A DNA stretch of 64,000 bases. It comes from JANPLN01 sp043757265 (GTDB lineage: Bacteria; Bdellovibrionota; Bdellovibrionia; Bdellovibrionales; JAGQZY01). The stretch is from positions 1 through 64,000 of the forward strand of contig JAYUQP010000061.1 of the NCBI GenBank assembly GCA_043757265.1, written 5' to 3'. How positions within the stretch are numbered: the stretch's first letter is position 1; each line of letters starts with the position of its first letter. A program made the position numbers and the translations under genes. Under the pieces are notes generated by a model, which saw nothing but the letters and a program-made list of their open reading frames with translations, was not told the DNA's origin and did not search any database. This document shows, one piece after another, positions 9,701 through 17,071 of this stretch.

Positions 9701-11069
9701 CATTGTCGGCCGTTGAGGAGCCAATTGCCCGTGATAGATGTTGCACGTCTGGTGTTGAGTACATATGCACACGCGGGCAGTTTGCGACGAGGCAAGTCGT
9801 GGTGTCGTAAGCCATCAAATCGCGGAACATGGGCGATGTCGTATTTATATAACCCCGGGCGTAGGGCAAAGAACCCGTCCCAGCGCTCGCATCGTTATGA
9901 TCTGCGCCAAAGTTGTGACCCAGTTCATGGGCCACCGTAAATTTATTATTACAATTTCTTGCCGACACCGCGTAACCGTTTTTTGTGTACGAAGAGGCGC
10001 TGGTAGAGTTGAGCCAAGCCATACCGCAATAGTTACTGGAGGTGGCTGTGTACAACAGTGCCAAACTTGCATTGTGAGTTTTAAGAAGGTTATCGATGCT
10101 GTCCATAAACGAATCATCGCCGTCTGTAAAACGTCTGAGATCTAGATATAAATCTGCCGATTGCACGTAAGGCGTTGAAACCATATGAGCAATGGTAAAC
10201 TCAACATTAGCTTGGCTTGTGTTCATCGAATTTTGCGTGATGTTGGTGATCTGGTTTTGAATTTCTGCACGAACGGCACTATCGCCACCCGCAGCTGTTT
10301 GCGCCGCAGCCGTAAACATAACAACCACACGAATTGGCACATCTCCTGGAGCTCCGGCTGCAATTGGTTGGTTTGCGGGTACCATCTCACTAGCAACATC
10401 TCCGGCGAGATCGCCTGACGGTTCTGAATGAACCGACTTGTCTAGTTTTTTGGGGAGGCGACGTTCATCAACAGAAAGCAAAAAGTGATTTTTGTCGCCA
10501 GAAAACTGAATTTGCAAAGATTGTTTTTCAAAAATAACATGACCAACAAGTAAATTATTGGTCGCAGTAAGCGAAACGGAGGAATCCGAAAAGTTTTCTA
10601 CGGTTCCATTCAAAAAATACAAACCTGTGTCGTCTTTGGATCTTTTAATTTTTAAAATGGCATTCACTCTTTTTCGGTCAAACAATGGAAGCTCAACCTT
10701 GAGAGTTTGGCCGTCCTGCAAGCTCTGAAAAAAACTTGCAGGGATAGAAATTTCTTTGGCTTTGAGAACCGGCACGGCACTTTTCGCTTCGATTTTTGAT
10801 TTTGGAAGGCTTGGAACCACATCGACAAATAACGGCTGGGTGGCAGAAACGTTATCGGCTGGTTTGCGCGAAGGGAGAACGGCTTCTTTTGAAGGCGACT
10901 CTTCCTTATCTTTTTCGATAGGCTTCGACGCGAGAACCGGAGCAGCCGCCTGCTCAACCTCGTGAATTGCAAAGCGAGTGGAGTGAGTTGGTTTTTGCGA
11001 ATTTTTATGGAGAACCCACGCGAAAAGCCCCAAAAATATAAGACAGATAGCTAAATATTTGCGCTTCAA
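6726..11069 (-). CDS. Secreted metzincin (reprolysin-like) metalloprotease with tandem Ig-like domains
   Basis: 1447 residues. The N-terminus (ICLIFLGLFAWVLH) is a signal peptide or membrane anchor. Residues to about 240 look like a propeptide. The protease domain spans about 245-460: HELGHNFGADHND at about 381 is the HExxHxxGxxH zinc site, and LMAYD supplies the Met-turn, as in M12B-type metzincins. Two divergent Ig-like modules follow. Nine clear Ig repeats then run from about 650 to 1420, each about 85 residues, with the pattern QP, NPGQ, FTV, TYQWRRNG, ATYSI, GNYSVVVTNSAGSVTS. CCCCCAGGA-type sequence precedes the start. The likely role is degradation of, or attachment to, host or extracellular proteins (inferred). 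It is the first gene of an operon with the lipoprotein that begins one base after its stop. Confidence 0.88.
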   Translation of the reverse strand: MKRKYLAICLIFLGLFAWVLHKNSQKPTHSTRFAIHEVEQAAAPVLASKPIEKDKEESPSKEAVLPSRKPADNVSATQPLFVDVVPSLPKSKIEAKSAVPVLKAKEISIPASFFQSLQDGQTLKVELPLFDRKRVNAILKIKRSKDDTGLYFLNGTVENFSDSSVSLTATNNLLVGHVIFEKQSLQIQFSGDKNHFLLSVDERRLPKKLDKSVHSEPSGDLAGDVASEMVPANQPIAAGAPGDVPIRVVVMFTAAAQTAAGGDSAVRAEIQNQITNITQNSMNTSQANVEFTIAHMVSTPYVQSADLYLDLRRFTDGDDSFMDSIDNLLKTHNASLALLYTATSSNYCGMAWLNSTSASSYTKNGYAVSARNCNNKFTVAHELGHNFGADHNDASAGTGSLPYARGYINTTSPMFRDLMAYDTTTCLVANCPRVHMYSTPDVQHLSRAIGSSTADNARRIREVAPTLAQFPTMTKIYPGVAFRAANTPVTFYIDRPPGTTAIQWYVWNTTTSAWQSISGATEDSVRVMVPSSGYISYYASITTSTGLIYSSQAAVSPQPSTANFTITSFDSTTLSAAEGLSRTLSVNTSVAASSLNFQWKINGRDVAGATSSSFTFTTNQNQNIVGVVVSNSSGSVHASRNMNITAGTSAPTITNQPDSLTRNPGQTATFTVVATGSPAPTYQWRRNGTNISGETSATYSIASVATSHEGNYSVVVSNSAGSVTSSNAVLSVNAAPVITLQPASLTRNPGQAASFTVVATGDPAPTYQWRRNGINIAGATAATYSIASVATTHEGNYSVVVTNSLGSVTSSNAALNVSAAPVITSQPASLTRNPGQAASFTVVATGDPSPTYQWRRNGINIVGATASIYSIASVAVSHEGNYSVVVTNSLGSVTSINASLNVTSAPVITAQPTSLNRNPGQTASFTVVASGEPSPTYQWRLNAINIAGATAATYSISSVASTHEGNYSVVVTNSAGTVTSSNAALSLNTAPAITTQPVPITRNQGQTAAFTVVATGDPTPTFQWQRNGTIIAGATAANYSITSVANSHEGNYSVVVTNSAGSVTSSAALLTVRIPPTITTQPMGLARVVGQAASFSVVASGEPAPTYQWRRNGIAITGATAATYSIASVLNSHAGTYSVLVTNAAGVVTSDDAELSLNGAPVITAQPQDLALSVSQTAVFSVTASGTPTPTYQWRRNGTAIAGATAATYTLTNVQASNAGDYTVVVTNSVGSITSGIAQLTINSVPIITAQPVSISLMAGQAAVFFVTATGSPTPTYQWRRNGLNVVGATLSTITVSNVQTAQTGNYSVVVTNTAGSVTSAVATLSITTGSSVPFFTLQPLSIKKNLGETASFAALANGSPAPTYQWYFTPYGQTVSQVLPAQNQTTLTLNNINLSSRGSYVLRATNTAGSVNSLAALLDFIPIDRGQTVIPYLATGPIYLERTGGF

Positions 11070-11525
11070 TTGTCCCCCAGGAAAATGTATTGGTCTTTAT
11101 CGGCTAAGCCTTAAAAATTACTAAGGGAATTGTGGCGTGGTTCTTATAATAAGACACTTCGTAGTTTTATAGGGGGCTTACCAAAGGTCCAGAGGCTTTG
11201 AGACGAACGTGTAAGTCGGCGTCTCGAATTGAGACGCTCGATTACCAAGTGAGCCGAACCAAAGTCGAGATGCCAGTAACGTCGTTCAGTGCGTGCAAGC
11301 GTGGCCGTGGGTTTCGATCGTCTGCCATGGGTGGGCTAAAGCCGACGGGTGCAGGCTCTGGATGACGGCGGTGTTGTTACGACAACATTGTTGGCTTTAC
11401 GATTTTGTTGAAACAAAAATTCTGATAAATCTTTGTGAACGCTTGAGGAGTGGGAATACATCGATTCAACGATTCCATACGTGAATTCAAGAATTCGCGA
11501 ATTCTTGTAAAGTATTTTTTCAAAT
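11070..11525. other. 455-bp gap between the protease operon and gcvP
   Basis: The part nearest 11070 should hold the minus-strand promoter of the protease. A perfect hairpin GCGTCTC-GAATT-GAGACGC lies at 11219-11237. A REP-like fragment lies near 11355, and the right copy of the flanking repeat at 11467-11487. GAATTCGCGAATTC at about 11491-11504 is a perfect palindrome. I see no convincing coding sequence. The gap is also downstream of minus-strand gcvP. Confidence 0.5.
11467..11487. repeat. Flanking direct repeat, right copy
   Basis: CAACGATTCCATACGTGAATT matches 5449-5469 in the same orientation with one difference. Together the copies bracket 5516-11069. Confidence 0.65.
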
Positions 11526-14369
11526 TTAATACTCGGTCAGCGGGGGACACGAGCACATAATGTTCTTATCACCGTAGGCGTTGTCCACGCGGTTTGAACT
11601 CACCCAGAACTTGCGATCGCGCACTGCGGGAAGCGGAAAGAAAGCTTCTTGGCGGGAGTATGGTCGGTTCCAATCATCCACCAGATCGTCTGCGGTGTGC
11701 GGCGCGTTTTTTAAAGGGTTGTTAGCACGATCAATTTTACCATCGGCAACTTGCGAAATTTCTTTTCGAATTTGAATCATGGCATCACAAAAACGATCGA
11801 TTTCGGTTTTTGACTCGCTCTCGGTGGGCTCGATCATCAGTGTGTTGACGACCGGCCACGACATTGTCGGAGCATGAAAGCCGTAATCCATCAGTCGCTT
11901 GGCAATGTCCGTCACATCGATGCCGGTTTGATCTTTGATTGGGCGAATATCAATGATGCACTCGTGGGCAACCATATCGTTTTTTCCTGTGTACAAAATT
12001 GGATAGTGGTCTTTCAATTTTTGCGCGATGTAGTTAGCATTTAAAATGGCAACTTGCGTGGCTTTTTTCAAACCATCAGGTCCCATCATTTTAATGTAGC
12101 TCCATGAGATCGGAAGGATTAAAGCGCTTCCCCAAGGGGCCGAAGTCGTGGCCGTGATTCCCGTTGGCGGACCCGCTAGAACTTCAAGGCTGTGCTTTGG
12201 AAGAAACGGAGTCAAGTGAGCTGCCACACCGATGGGGCCAACTCCGGGGCCGCCACCACCGTGAGGGATACAAAATGTTTTATGTAAATTAAGATGCGAA
12301 ACATCAACGCCTATATCGCCCGGTCGGCAAATTCCAACAAGCGCGTTCATGTTGGCTCCGTCCATGTAAACCTGGCCACCATTTTGGTGAATAAGCGTGC
12401 ACATGTCTTTGATAGAGTCTTCAAACACACCGTGCGTGGATGGGTACGTGATCATCAAGCAAGCTAGATTTTTTTCATGCTGCTGCGCTTTTGCTTTGAG
12501 GTCTGTCATGTCTACGTTCCCTTGGGAATCGCAGGCAACAACTACAACATCAAGGCCCGCCATGACCGCACTTGCGGGATTGGTTCCGTGGGCCGAGCTC
12601 GGGATTAAACAAATGTTTCGATGAGCTTGTCCTGTAGATTTTTGATACTCGCGCACTACCATGAGGCCGGCGTACTCGCCTTGTGATCCTGCATTGGGTT
12701 GCAGCGACATTCCATCAAACCCAGTGATTTCCTTAAGCTGCCCTTCGAGTTCGTGGATGAGTTCGCGAATGCCCACCGTTTGTTCGCTAGGTGTGAACGG
12801 ATGAAGATTGGCAAACTCAGGCCAGGTTACTGGAATCATTTCGGTGGTGGAATTGAGTTTCATGGTGCAAGACCCGAGGGGAATCATGGAATCCGCAAGT
12901 GTCAGGTCCTTTTTTTGCAACTTACTAATATAGCGAAGCATTTCGGTTTCGGAGCGGTAAAGATGAAAAACCGGATGAGTCATGTAGCTGCTCGAACGAA
13001 GAAGCGCGCCTGTCGGAGCAACCTCTTTAACATCAACTTTAATTTTTTGTCCGCCAGTAAAAATTTCGGAAAAAATTTCGGCGATCAGTTCTAAGTCGGC
13101 CTCTGTTGTTGTCTCGTCAATGGAAAGACGAACCGTGGCCGAATTTGGGTAGAAAAAATTCACTGATTTTTCAAGAGCACTTTTTCGAATCTGCGCCGTT
13201 TTTTCAGGCGATAACGAAAAAGTCAGAGTGTCGAAGGAGTCCGAAGCAAGCATTGCAAACCCGGCTTTTTGCAATGCTTCTTTGAGTGCGGCTGTTTGAT
13301 TTTTGATTTTTTGAGCGATGTTCTTTAGACCTTGTGGTCCATGATAAACGCCGTACATCCCAGCCATCACGGCAAGAAGCACTTGCGCAGTACAAATGTT
13401 GCTGGTGGCTTTTTCGCGTCGAATATGTTGTTCGCGTGTTTGCAAAGTGAGTCGGTAACATGATTTTCCACGGCTATCTTTTGTAACACCAACGATGCGA
13501 CCTGGAATCGAACGCGCTAACGATTCTTTTGTTGCAAGGAAGGCTGCGTGTGGTCCGCCAAAACCCATGGGTACACCGAAACGCTGACTGCTTCCAACAA
13601 CGATATCAGCGCCCATTTCTCCCGGTGATTTGTAAAGCGTCAGAGCAAGAAGATCTGTTGCTGCGATAACCATTGCTTTTTGGGCATGGGCCAAATCGCT
13701 TAATTTTTGAAAGTCCTCAAGTGTTCCGTCTGCGCCAGGATACTGCGTGAGAATTGCAAAAACCTGATCCCACGGACAATTTTTAAAATCATCAACAATA
13801 AGTTCGATGCCAATTGGCAGCGCGCGCGTTTGCAAAACTTCCAGTGTTTGCGGAAATGTATTTTTGTCCACAAACATAACATTCTTTTTTTGCCGATTTA
13901 AACCGTGAGCCATGGCCATTGCTTCGGCGGCCGCAGTTCCTTCATCGAGCAATGAGGCGTTAGAAAGCTCCATGCCCGTTAAATCGGAAACCATTGTTTG
14001 AAAATTTATGAGGGCTTCAAGGCGCCCTTGTGAAATTTCAGGTTGGTACGGAGTGTAGGCCGTGTACCAACCGGGATTCTCAAATACATTTCGTAAAATC
14101 ACGGTCGGAGTGACTGTGCCGTAATAGCCAGTGCCCATAAAATTTTTGAAAATCTTATTTTTAAGCGAAAGAAATTTTGCGTTTTCTAAAACCTGATTTT
14201 CAGTGAGCCCCTGCGGGAGATCTAGCGTCGACGAATAATAAATATTCGTCGGCACAGTCTTTTTTATCAAATCGTCCAGCGACGGGGAACCAACGATCTT
14301 GAGCATCGCTTGAATGTCTGAATCAGTTGGTCCAATGTGACGAGAAACAAATGGACTCAGTGTCGTCAT
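11526..14369 (-). CDS. gcvP: Glycine dehydrogenase (decarboxylating), P-protein
   Basis: 947 residues, the normal length for a single-chain P-protein of the glycine cleavage system. It decarboxylates glycine with PLP and passes the aminomethyl group to lipoylated H-protein in the cytoplasm. The N-terminus SRHIGPTDSDIQAML, the glycine-rich segment AHGTNPASAVMAGL and the PLP-lysine region HLNLHKTFCIPHGGGGPG near residue 695 identify it. It begins seven bases after the Lys-rich coiled-coil gene on the same strand. The gcvT and gcvH genes normally beside it are not in this window. No glycine riboswitch is visible upstream, where transcription would start beyond 14847. Confidence 0.97.
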   Translation of the reverse strand: MTTLSPFVSRHIGPTDSDIQAMLKIVGSPSLDDLIKKTVPTNIYYSSTLDLPQGLTENQVLENAKFLSLKNKIFKNFMGTGYYGTVTPTVILRNVFENPGWYTAYTPYQPEISQGRLEALINFQTMVSDLTGMELSNASLLDEGTAAAEAMAMAHGLNRQKKNVMFVDKNTFPQTLEVLQTRALPIGIELIVDDFKNCPWDQVFAILTQYPGADGTLEDFQKLSDLAHAQKAMVIAATDLLALTLYKSPGEMGADIVVGSSQRFGVPMGFGGPHAAFLATKESLARSIPGRIVGVTKDSRGKSCYRLTLQTREQHIRREKATSNICTAQVLLAVMAGMYGVYHGPQGLKNIAQKIKNQTAALKEALQKAGFAMLASDSFDTLTFSLSPEKTAQIRKSALEKSVNFFYPNSATVRLSIDETTTEADLELIAEIFSEIFTGGQKIKVDVKEVAPTGALLRSSSYMTHPVFHLYRSETEMLRYISKLQKKDLTLADSMIPLGSCTMKLNSTTEMIPVTWPEFANLHPFTPSEQTVGIRELIHELEGQLKEITGFDGMSLQPNAGSQGEYAGLMVVREYQKSTGQAHRNICLIPSSAHGTNPASAVMAGLDVVVVACDSQGNVDMTDLKAKAQQHEKNLACLMITYPSTHGVFEDSIKDMCTLIHQNGGQVYMDGANMNALVGICRPGDIGVDVSHLNLHKTFCIPHGGGGPGVGPIGVAAHLTPFLPKHSLEVLAGPPTGITATTSAPWGSALILPISWSYIKMMGPDGLKKATQVAILNANYIAQKLKDHYPILYTGKNDMVAHECIIDIRPIKDQTGIDVTDIAKRLMDYGFHAPTMSWPVVNTLMIEPTESESKTEIDRFCDAMIQIRKEISQVADGKIDRANNPLKNAPHTADDLVDDWNRPYSRQEAFFPLPAVRDRKFWVSSNRVDNAYGDKNIMCSCPPLTEY

Positions 14370-14376
14370 CGAAAAC

Positions 14377-14847
14377 TCACTTTTTCTTACGGGTTTTTGT
14401 CAAAGTCTTCTTAGCTTTTGCCACAGCTGTTTTTTTAACCTTGCGGATCACCTTTTTAATATTTTTTTCTTCGGTCTTTACAGACGCTTTTGCTTTTTTA
14501 GAAAAATAGCTAAAGTTCGTTTGCAAAAGTTTTTCCAGATCCTTTTTTTGTTTAAAGGCCTGCTTTTGCGCTTCCTTTAAAACTTTGAAGGCCTCTTCTT
14601 TGCGCGAAGAAACAAGCTTCATGGTTTTATCCATTTCTTTTTCCACTTTGTTTTGCACATTCGAAATGGTGCCCATGATCTCATTGTATTTCTTTTCGAC
14701 GTAGTCTCTTTTATCGGATGGGATCGCTTTTTTAAAATCAAACTTTTCGATTTCCGCAATCAACTTTTTGACTTCTTTTTTAAGGGAATCAAAGTCTTTA
14801 ATTTTCATCAACTCTTCGCGAATCTGGTTTAAATTTAATTGGCTCAT
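14377..14847 (-). CDS. Lys-rich coiled-coil protein with histone-H1-like tail
   Basis: 156 residues. Residues 1-110 are charged and helical, likely coiled coil. The last 40 are almost all Lys, Ala, Thr and Val (VKKTAVAKAKKTLTKTRKKK), like H1-type bacterial DNA-binding tails. GAGGT lies a few bases before the ATG. It sits directly upstream of gcvP with a 7-bp gap, probably one transcript, although a link to glycine cleavage is not obvious. It has no signal peptide. Phasin-like or nucleoid-associated roles are both possible; I do not recognise the family. Confidence 0.75.
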   Translation of the reverse strand: MSQLNLNQIREELMKIKDFDSLKKEVKKLIAEIEKFDFKKAIPSDKRDYVEKKYNEIMGTISNVQNKVEKEMDKTMKLVSSRKEEAFKVLKEAQKQAFKQKKDLEKLLQTNFSYFSKKAKASVKTEEKNIKKVIRKVKKTAVAKAKKTLTKTRKKK

Positions 14848-15017
14848 GGGACCTCACTTCGTGAGATTCTTTTACGACTTAACTCGAAATTTCTCAAGTG
14901 AGATATTCAGTGGGAACCCGCAGATACCTTTTTAGTTGGCAACACGCCTCATTTCTTCTGGTTGCTGGACTCGCGATTTCTCTATATACCCACTTAAACC
15001 CAAAGGAGAACCAGGCC

Positions 15018-16241
15018 ATGACAAGAGACGAGTTCATGCAGACCCAGTGGAGCCCCTATCCGCAGCCCCCTTCGCAGTATTGGGAAGACTCTGACTGGTG
15101 TTTTGGTAAAATCGCTCAAAAAGTTGGCGTTTCGATTCAGTTTGCAGGCGGTTCGCATTCATTTGATATTCGTTCTCAACAAAGCCCCCATCCCACCTTT
15201 GGTAAATCCATCTCGGCTGAATTGTTAAGATCTGGTGATGTTGTCGCCTATCAGGTCCCAACCGGTGCTGCCTATCTACTGAGCCCTCATTTGGGAGCAG
15301 CTTCGCAAGTTTCAAGCTGCGAAGCGCGGGTCTCGTGGCAAACGTTCCTCGAGACTGTTCGTGATTACTTTCGCCAGCAGGACTTTCGTTACTGGCAAAC
15401 TCCGAATCTTCTAGCGTCTCCTGGAATCGACGCGCACATTGATTTTTTCACAGCGCAGGGAGTACGCACACAAAGAACTTATTTTTTACCAACCAGCCCC
15501 GAATTCGCACTTAAAAAAGCCATAGCCGATGGCGAAACAAAGGTGTTCGAAATAAAATCTTGTTTTCGTGATGATGACAACAGTCCAACCCACACTTCGG
15601 AGTTCACAATGCTGGAATGGTATCGTGCCTATGCAGATAAGTGGGAGCTGTTCGAAGATTTTTTAGATCTTGTTCGCTATATCGGATACAAAATGAAGCT
15701 AGATATTCCAATTGATTTTTCAGCGGCTCAAACCTCCGTCGCCGAATTATTTCTGCAGAATTTAAATTTTCAACTCAACCCGCAAACGAGTCGCCAAGAG
15801 CTATTGGATTTGCTAGCAAGTCGCAATTTACATGTTGGCGAGGACGATGACTGGGATGATTTGTTTTTTCGCCTTTACATCGAATTTATAGAGCCAGCAT
15901 TGGGATCCGAAGGGCCCCAGGCGGTATTTAATTTCCCAGCCAGCCAAAGCTCACTGTCGCGAAAAACCGATAACGGTTGGGCCGATCGTTTTGAAATTTA
16001 TTGGAAGGGGATGGAACTTGCCAATGCCTACCAGGAACAAACCGATCCCCGGGAGATCGAGTTGCGTTACCAATCTGAGATTGAAAAGCGTCTCCGGGCA
16101 GGTAAAACACCGCACCCCCAAGACCCGCAATTTTTAGAAAAAATGCGTGAGGGGTTTCCCCCATGCGCAGGAATCGCATTGGGGCTCGACCGGCTGTGGA
16201 TGGTGCTCAACAAAATCGCATCCATCCAATCTTTACGATAA
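15018..16241 (+). CDS. epmA: EpmA/GenX-like lysyl-tRNA synthetase paralogue (EF-P lysine ligase)
   Basis: 407 residues from ATG 15018, preceded by AAAGGAG with nine-base spacing. The frame is open 40 codons further upstream, but that part lacks a ribosome site. It is a class II aminoacyl-tRNA-synthetase core without the full anticodon-binding domain: motif 2 lies around KSCFRDDDNSPTHTSEFTML, and motif 3 is GIALGLDRLWMVL at the C-terminus. In the known family, EpmA attaches beta-lysine to elongation factor P. Unusually, about 90 residues precede the catalytic core (GenX proteins are about 325 residues); this could be an OB-fold remnant. EF-P and EpmB are not in the window, so the substrate is inferred. 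Confidence 0.85.
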   Translation: MTRDEFMQTQWSPYPQPPSQYWEDSDWCFGKIAQKVGVSIQFAGGSHSFDIRSQQSPHPTFGKSISAELLRSGDVVAYQVPTGAAYLLSPHLGAASQVSSCEARVSWQTFLETVRDYFRQQDFRYWQTPNLLASPGIDAHIDFFTAQGVRTQRTYFLPTSPEFALKKAIADGETKVFEIKSCFRDDDNSPTHTSEFTMLEWYRAYADKWELFEDFLDLVRYIGYKMKLDIPIDFSAAQTSVAELFLQNLNFQLNPQTSRQELLDLLASRNLHVGEDDDWDDLFFRLYIEFIEPALGSEGPQAVFNFPASQSSLSRKTDNGWADRFEIYWKGMELANAYQEQTDPREIELRYQSEIEKRLRAGKTPHPQDPQFLEKMREGFPPCAGIALGLDRLWMVLNKIASIQSLR

Positions 16242-16295
16242 TTTTAAGTGCTCCCGCCAGACTTCGGTTGTAAGATTTTTTAAGAAGGGGGAAAA

Positions 16296-16583
16296 ATGCA
16301 CTCATTTTTAGCAAAGACGCTCGGCCACTACATATCTGAAACTCGGCACGAAATTCCTATGCGCCAGCGGGAATTAGCCAAAACACTCGGAATTTCCGCA
16401 CAATTTCTGGGTAAAATCGAAAAGGGGGAAGTGATGATTCCAGCCGATGTCCTGTCACACTGTATATCGGTACTAAAGCTCGGCCGGTCACACATTGTTT
16501 CTATTTACAAAGCCGCCGCCGAAAAAGAAGCGGAACAGATTTTTCTACAGAGCAAAGATTTTCGAACTAAAAAAACAGCTTAG
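16296..16583 (+). CDS. Small XRE-family helix-turn-helix regulator
   Basis: 95 residues. RQRELAKTLGISAQFLGKIEKGEVMIP (about residues 24-50) is a typical XRE/Cro helix-turn-helix, followed by a helical tail. AAGGGGG precedes the ATG. It lies 55 bp after the EpmA-like gene and may be co-transcribed. It is a cytoplasmic DNA-binding protein; the target is unknown. No toxin gene is paired with it: the next gene is convergent. Confidence 0.85.
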   Translation: MHSFLAKTLGHYISETRHEIPMRQRELAKTLGISAQFLGKIEKGEVMIPADVLSHCISVLKLGRSHIVSIYKAAAEKEAEQIFLQSKDFRTKKTA

Positions 16584-16615
16584 TTCGTTTGAAAAAGTCG
16601 CATCATTGGTTAGCC

Positions 16616-16725
16616 GGTCGCTTCTTTGCGAAGCTCGCTTTTTTAAAGGGTCGCTTCTTTGCGAAGCTTTGGATGCTCGCGCACTTGCAAAGCTCGCTTA
16701 ATCAAACTCGCTTACTTGTTAAGCT
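16616..16725. repeat. Degenerate 31-33 bp tandem array reaching into the IHF/HU gene 3' end
   Basis: GGTCGCTTCTTTGCGAAGCT occurs identically at 16616-16635 and 16649-16668. Diverged cores follow at 16678-16694 (CGCGCACTTGCAAAGCT) and 16709-16725 (CGCTTACTTGTTAAGCT). The last copy covers the C-terminal codons of the minus-strand IHF/HU gene. Confidence 0.75.
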
Positions 16726-16987
16726 CGTCTTTGAGTTCTTTTCCGACTTTGAAAAAGGGGAGTTTTTTTTCGGGGACATTTATGATTTCGCCGGTGCGCG
16801 GGTTGCGACCTTGATACGAGTCATAGGCTTTGTTGGTAAAGGATCCAAAACCTCTAATTTCAATGCGATCATTCTTAAGTAGGGCTTCAATCATGGTATC
16901 AAAAATTGTATTCACAACTGTCTCAGCCTTAACTCGTGTGATACCACGCTTTTCTGCGATCAAATCAATCAGGTCTGCTTTTGTCAT
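16712..16987 (-). CDS. IHF/HU-family nucleoid DNA-bending protein (IHF-beta-like)
   Basis: 91 residues from ATG 16987, with GGTGAGGG just upstream; a TTG five codons earlier overlaps that site and is less likely. MTKADLIDLIAE, RIEIRGFGSF and GRNPRTGE (the minor-groove arm) are family hallmarks. FFKVGKELKDELN at the end resembles IHF beta more than HU. It works as a dimer to bend DNA. The 3' end is overlapped by a degenerate repeat array, so the last residues could vary between strains. Confidence 0.93.
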   Translation of the reverse strand: MTKADLIDLIAEKRGITRVKAETVVNTIFDTMIEALLKNDRIEIRGFGSFTNKAYDSYQGRNPRTGEIINVPEKKLPFFKVGKELKDELNK

Positions 16988-17071
16988 ATATTCCCTCACC
17001 AAGAACAGTTGTAACTATTCGTAATTATAGCGAAAAAAACCCTAGGCTCAACAGCTAAACAGCGACTTAGC

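Noticed and set aside
9361..10418. Several frames on both strands opposite or beside the metzincin gene
   Set aside because: They have no ribosome sites or recognisable domains and lie wholly within the long protease gene.
14898..15017. N-terminal membrane segment of the EpmA-like protein
   Set aside because: The hydrophobic stretch lies upstream of the ATG that has the good ribosome site, and the enzyme family is cytoplasmic.
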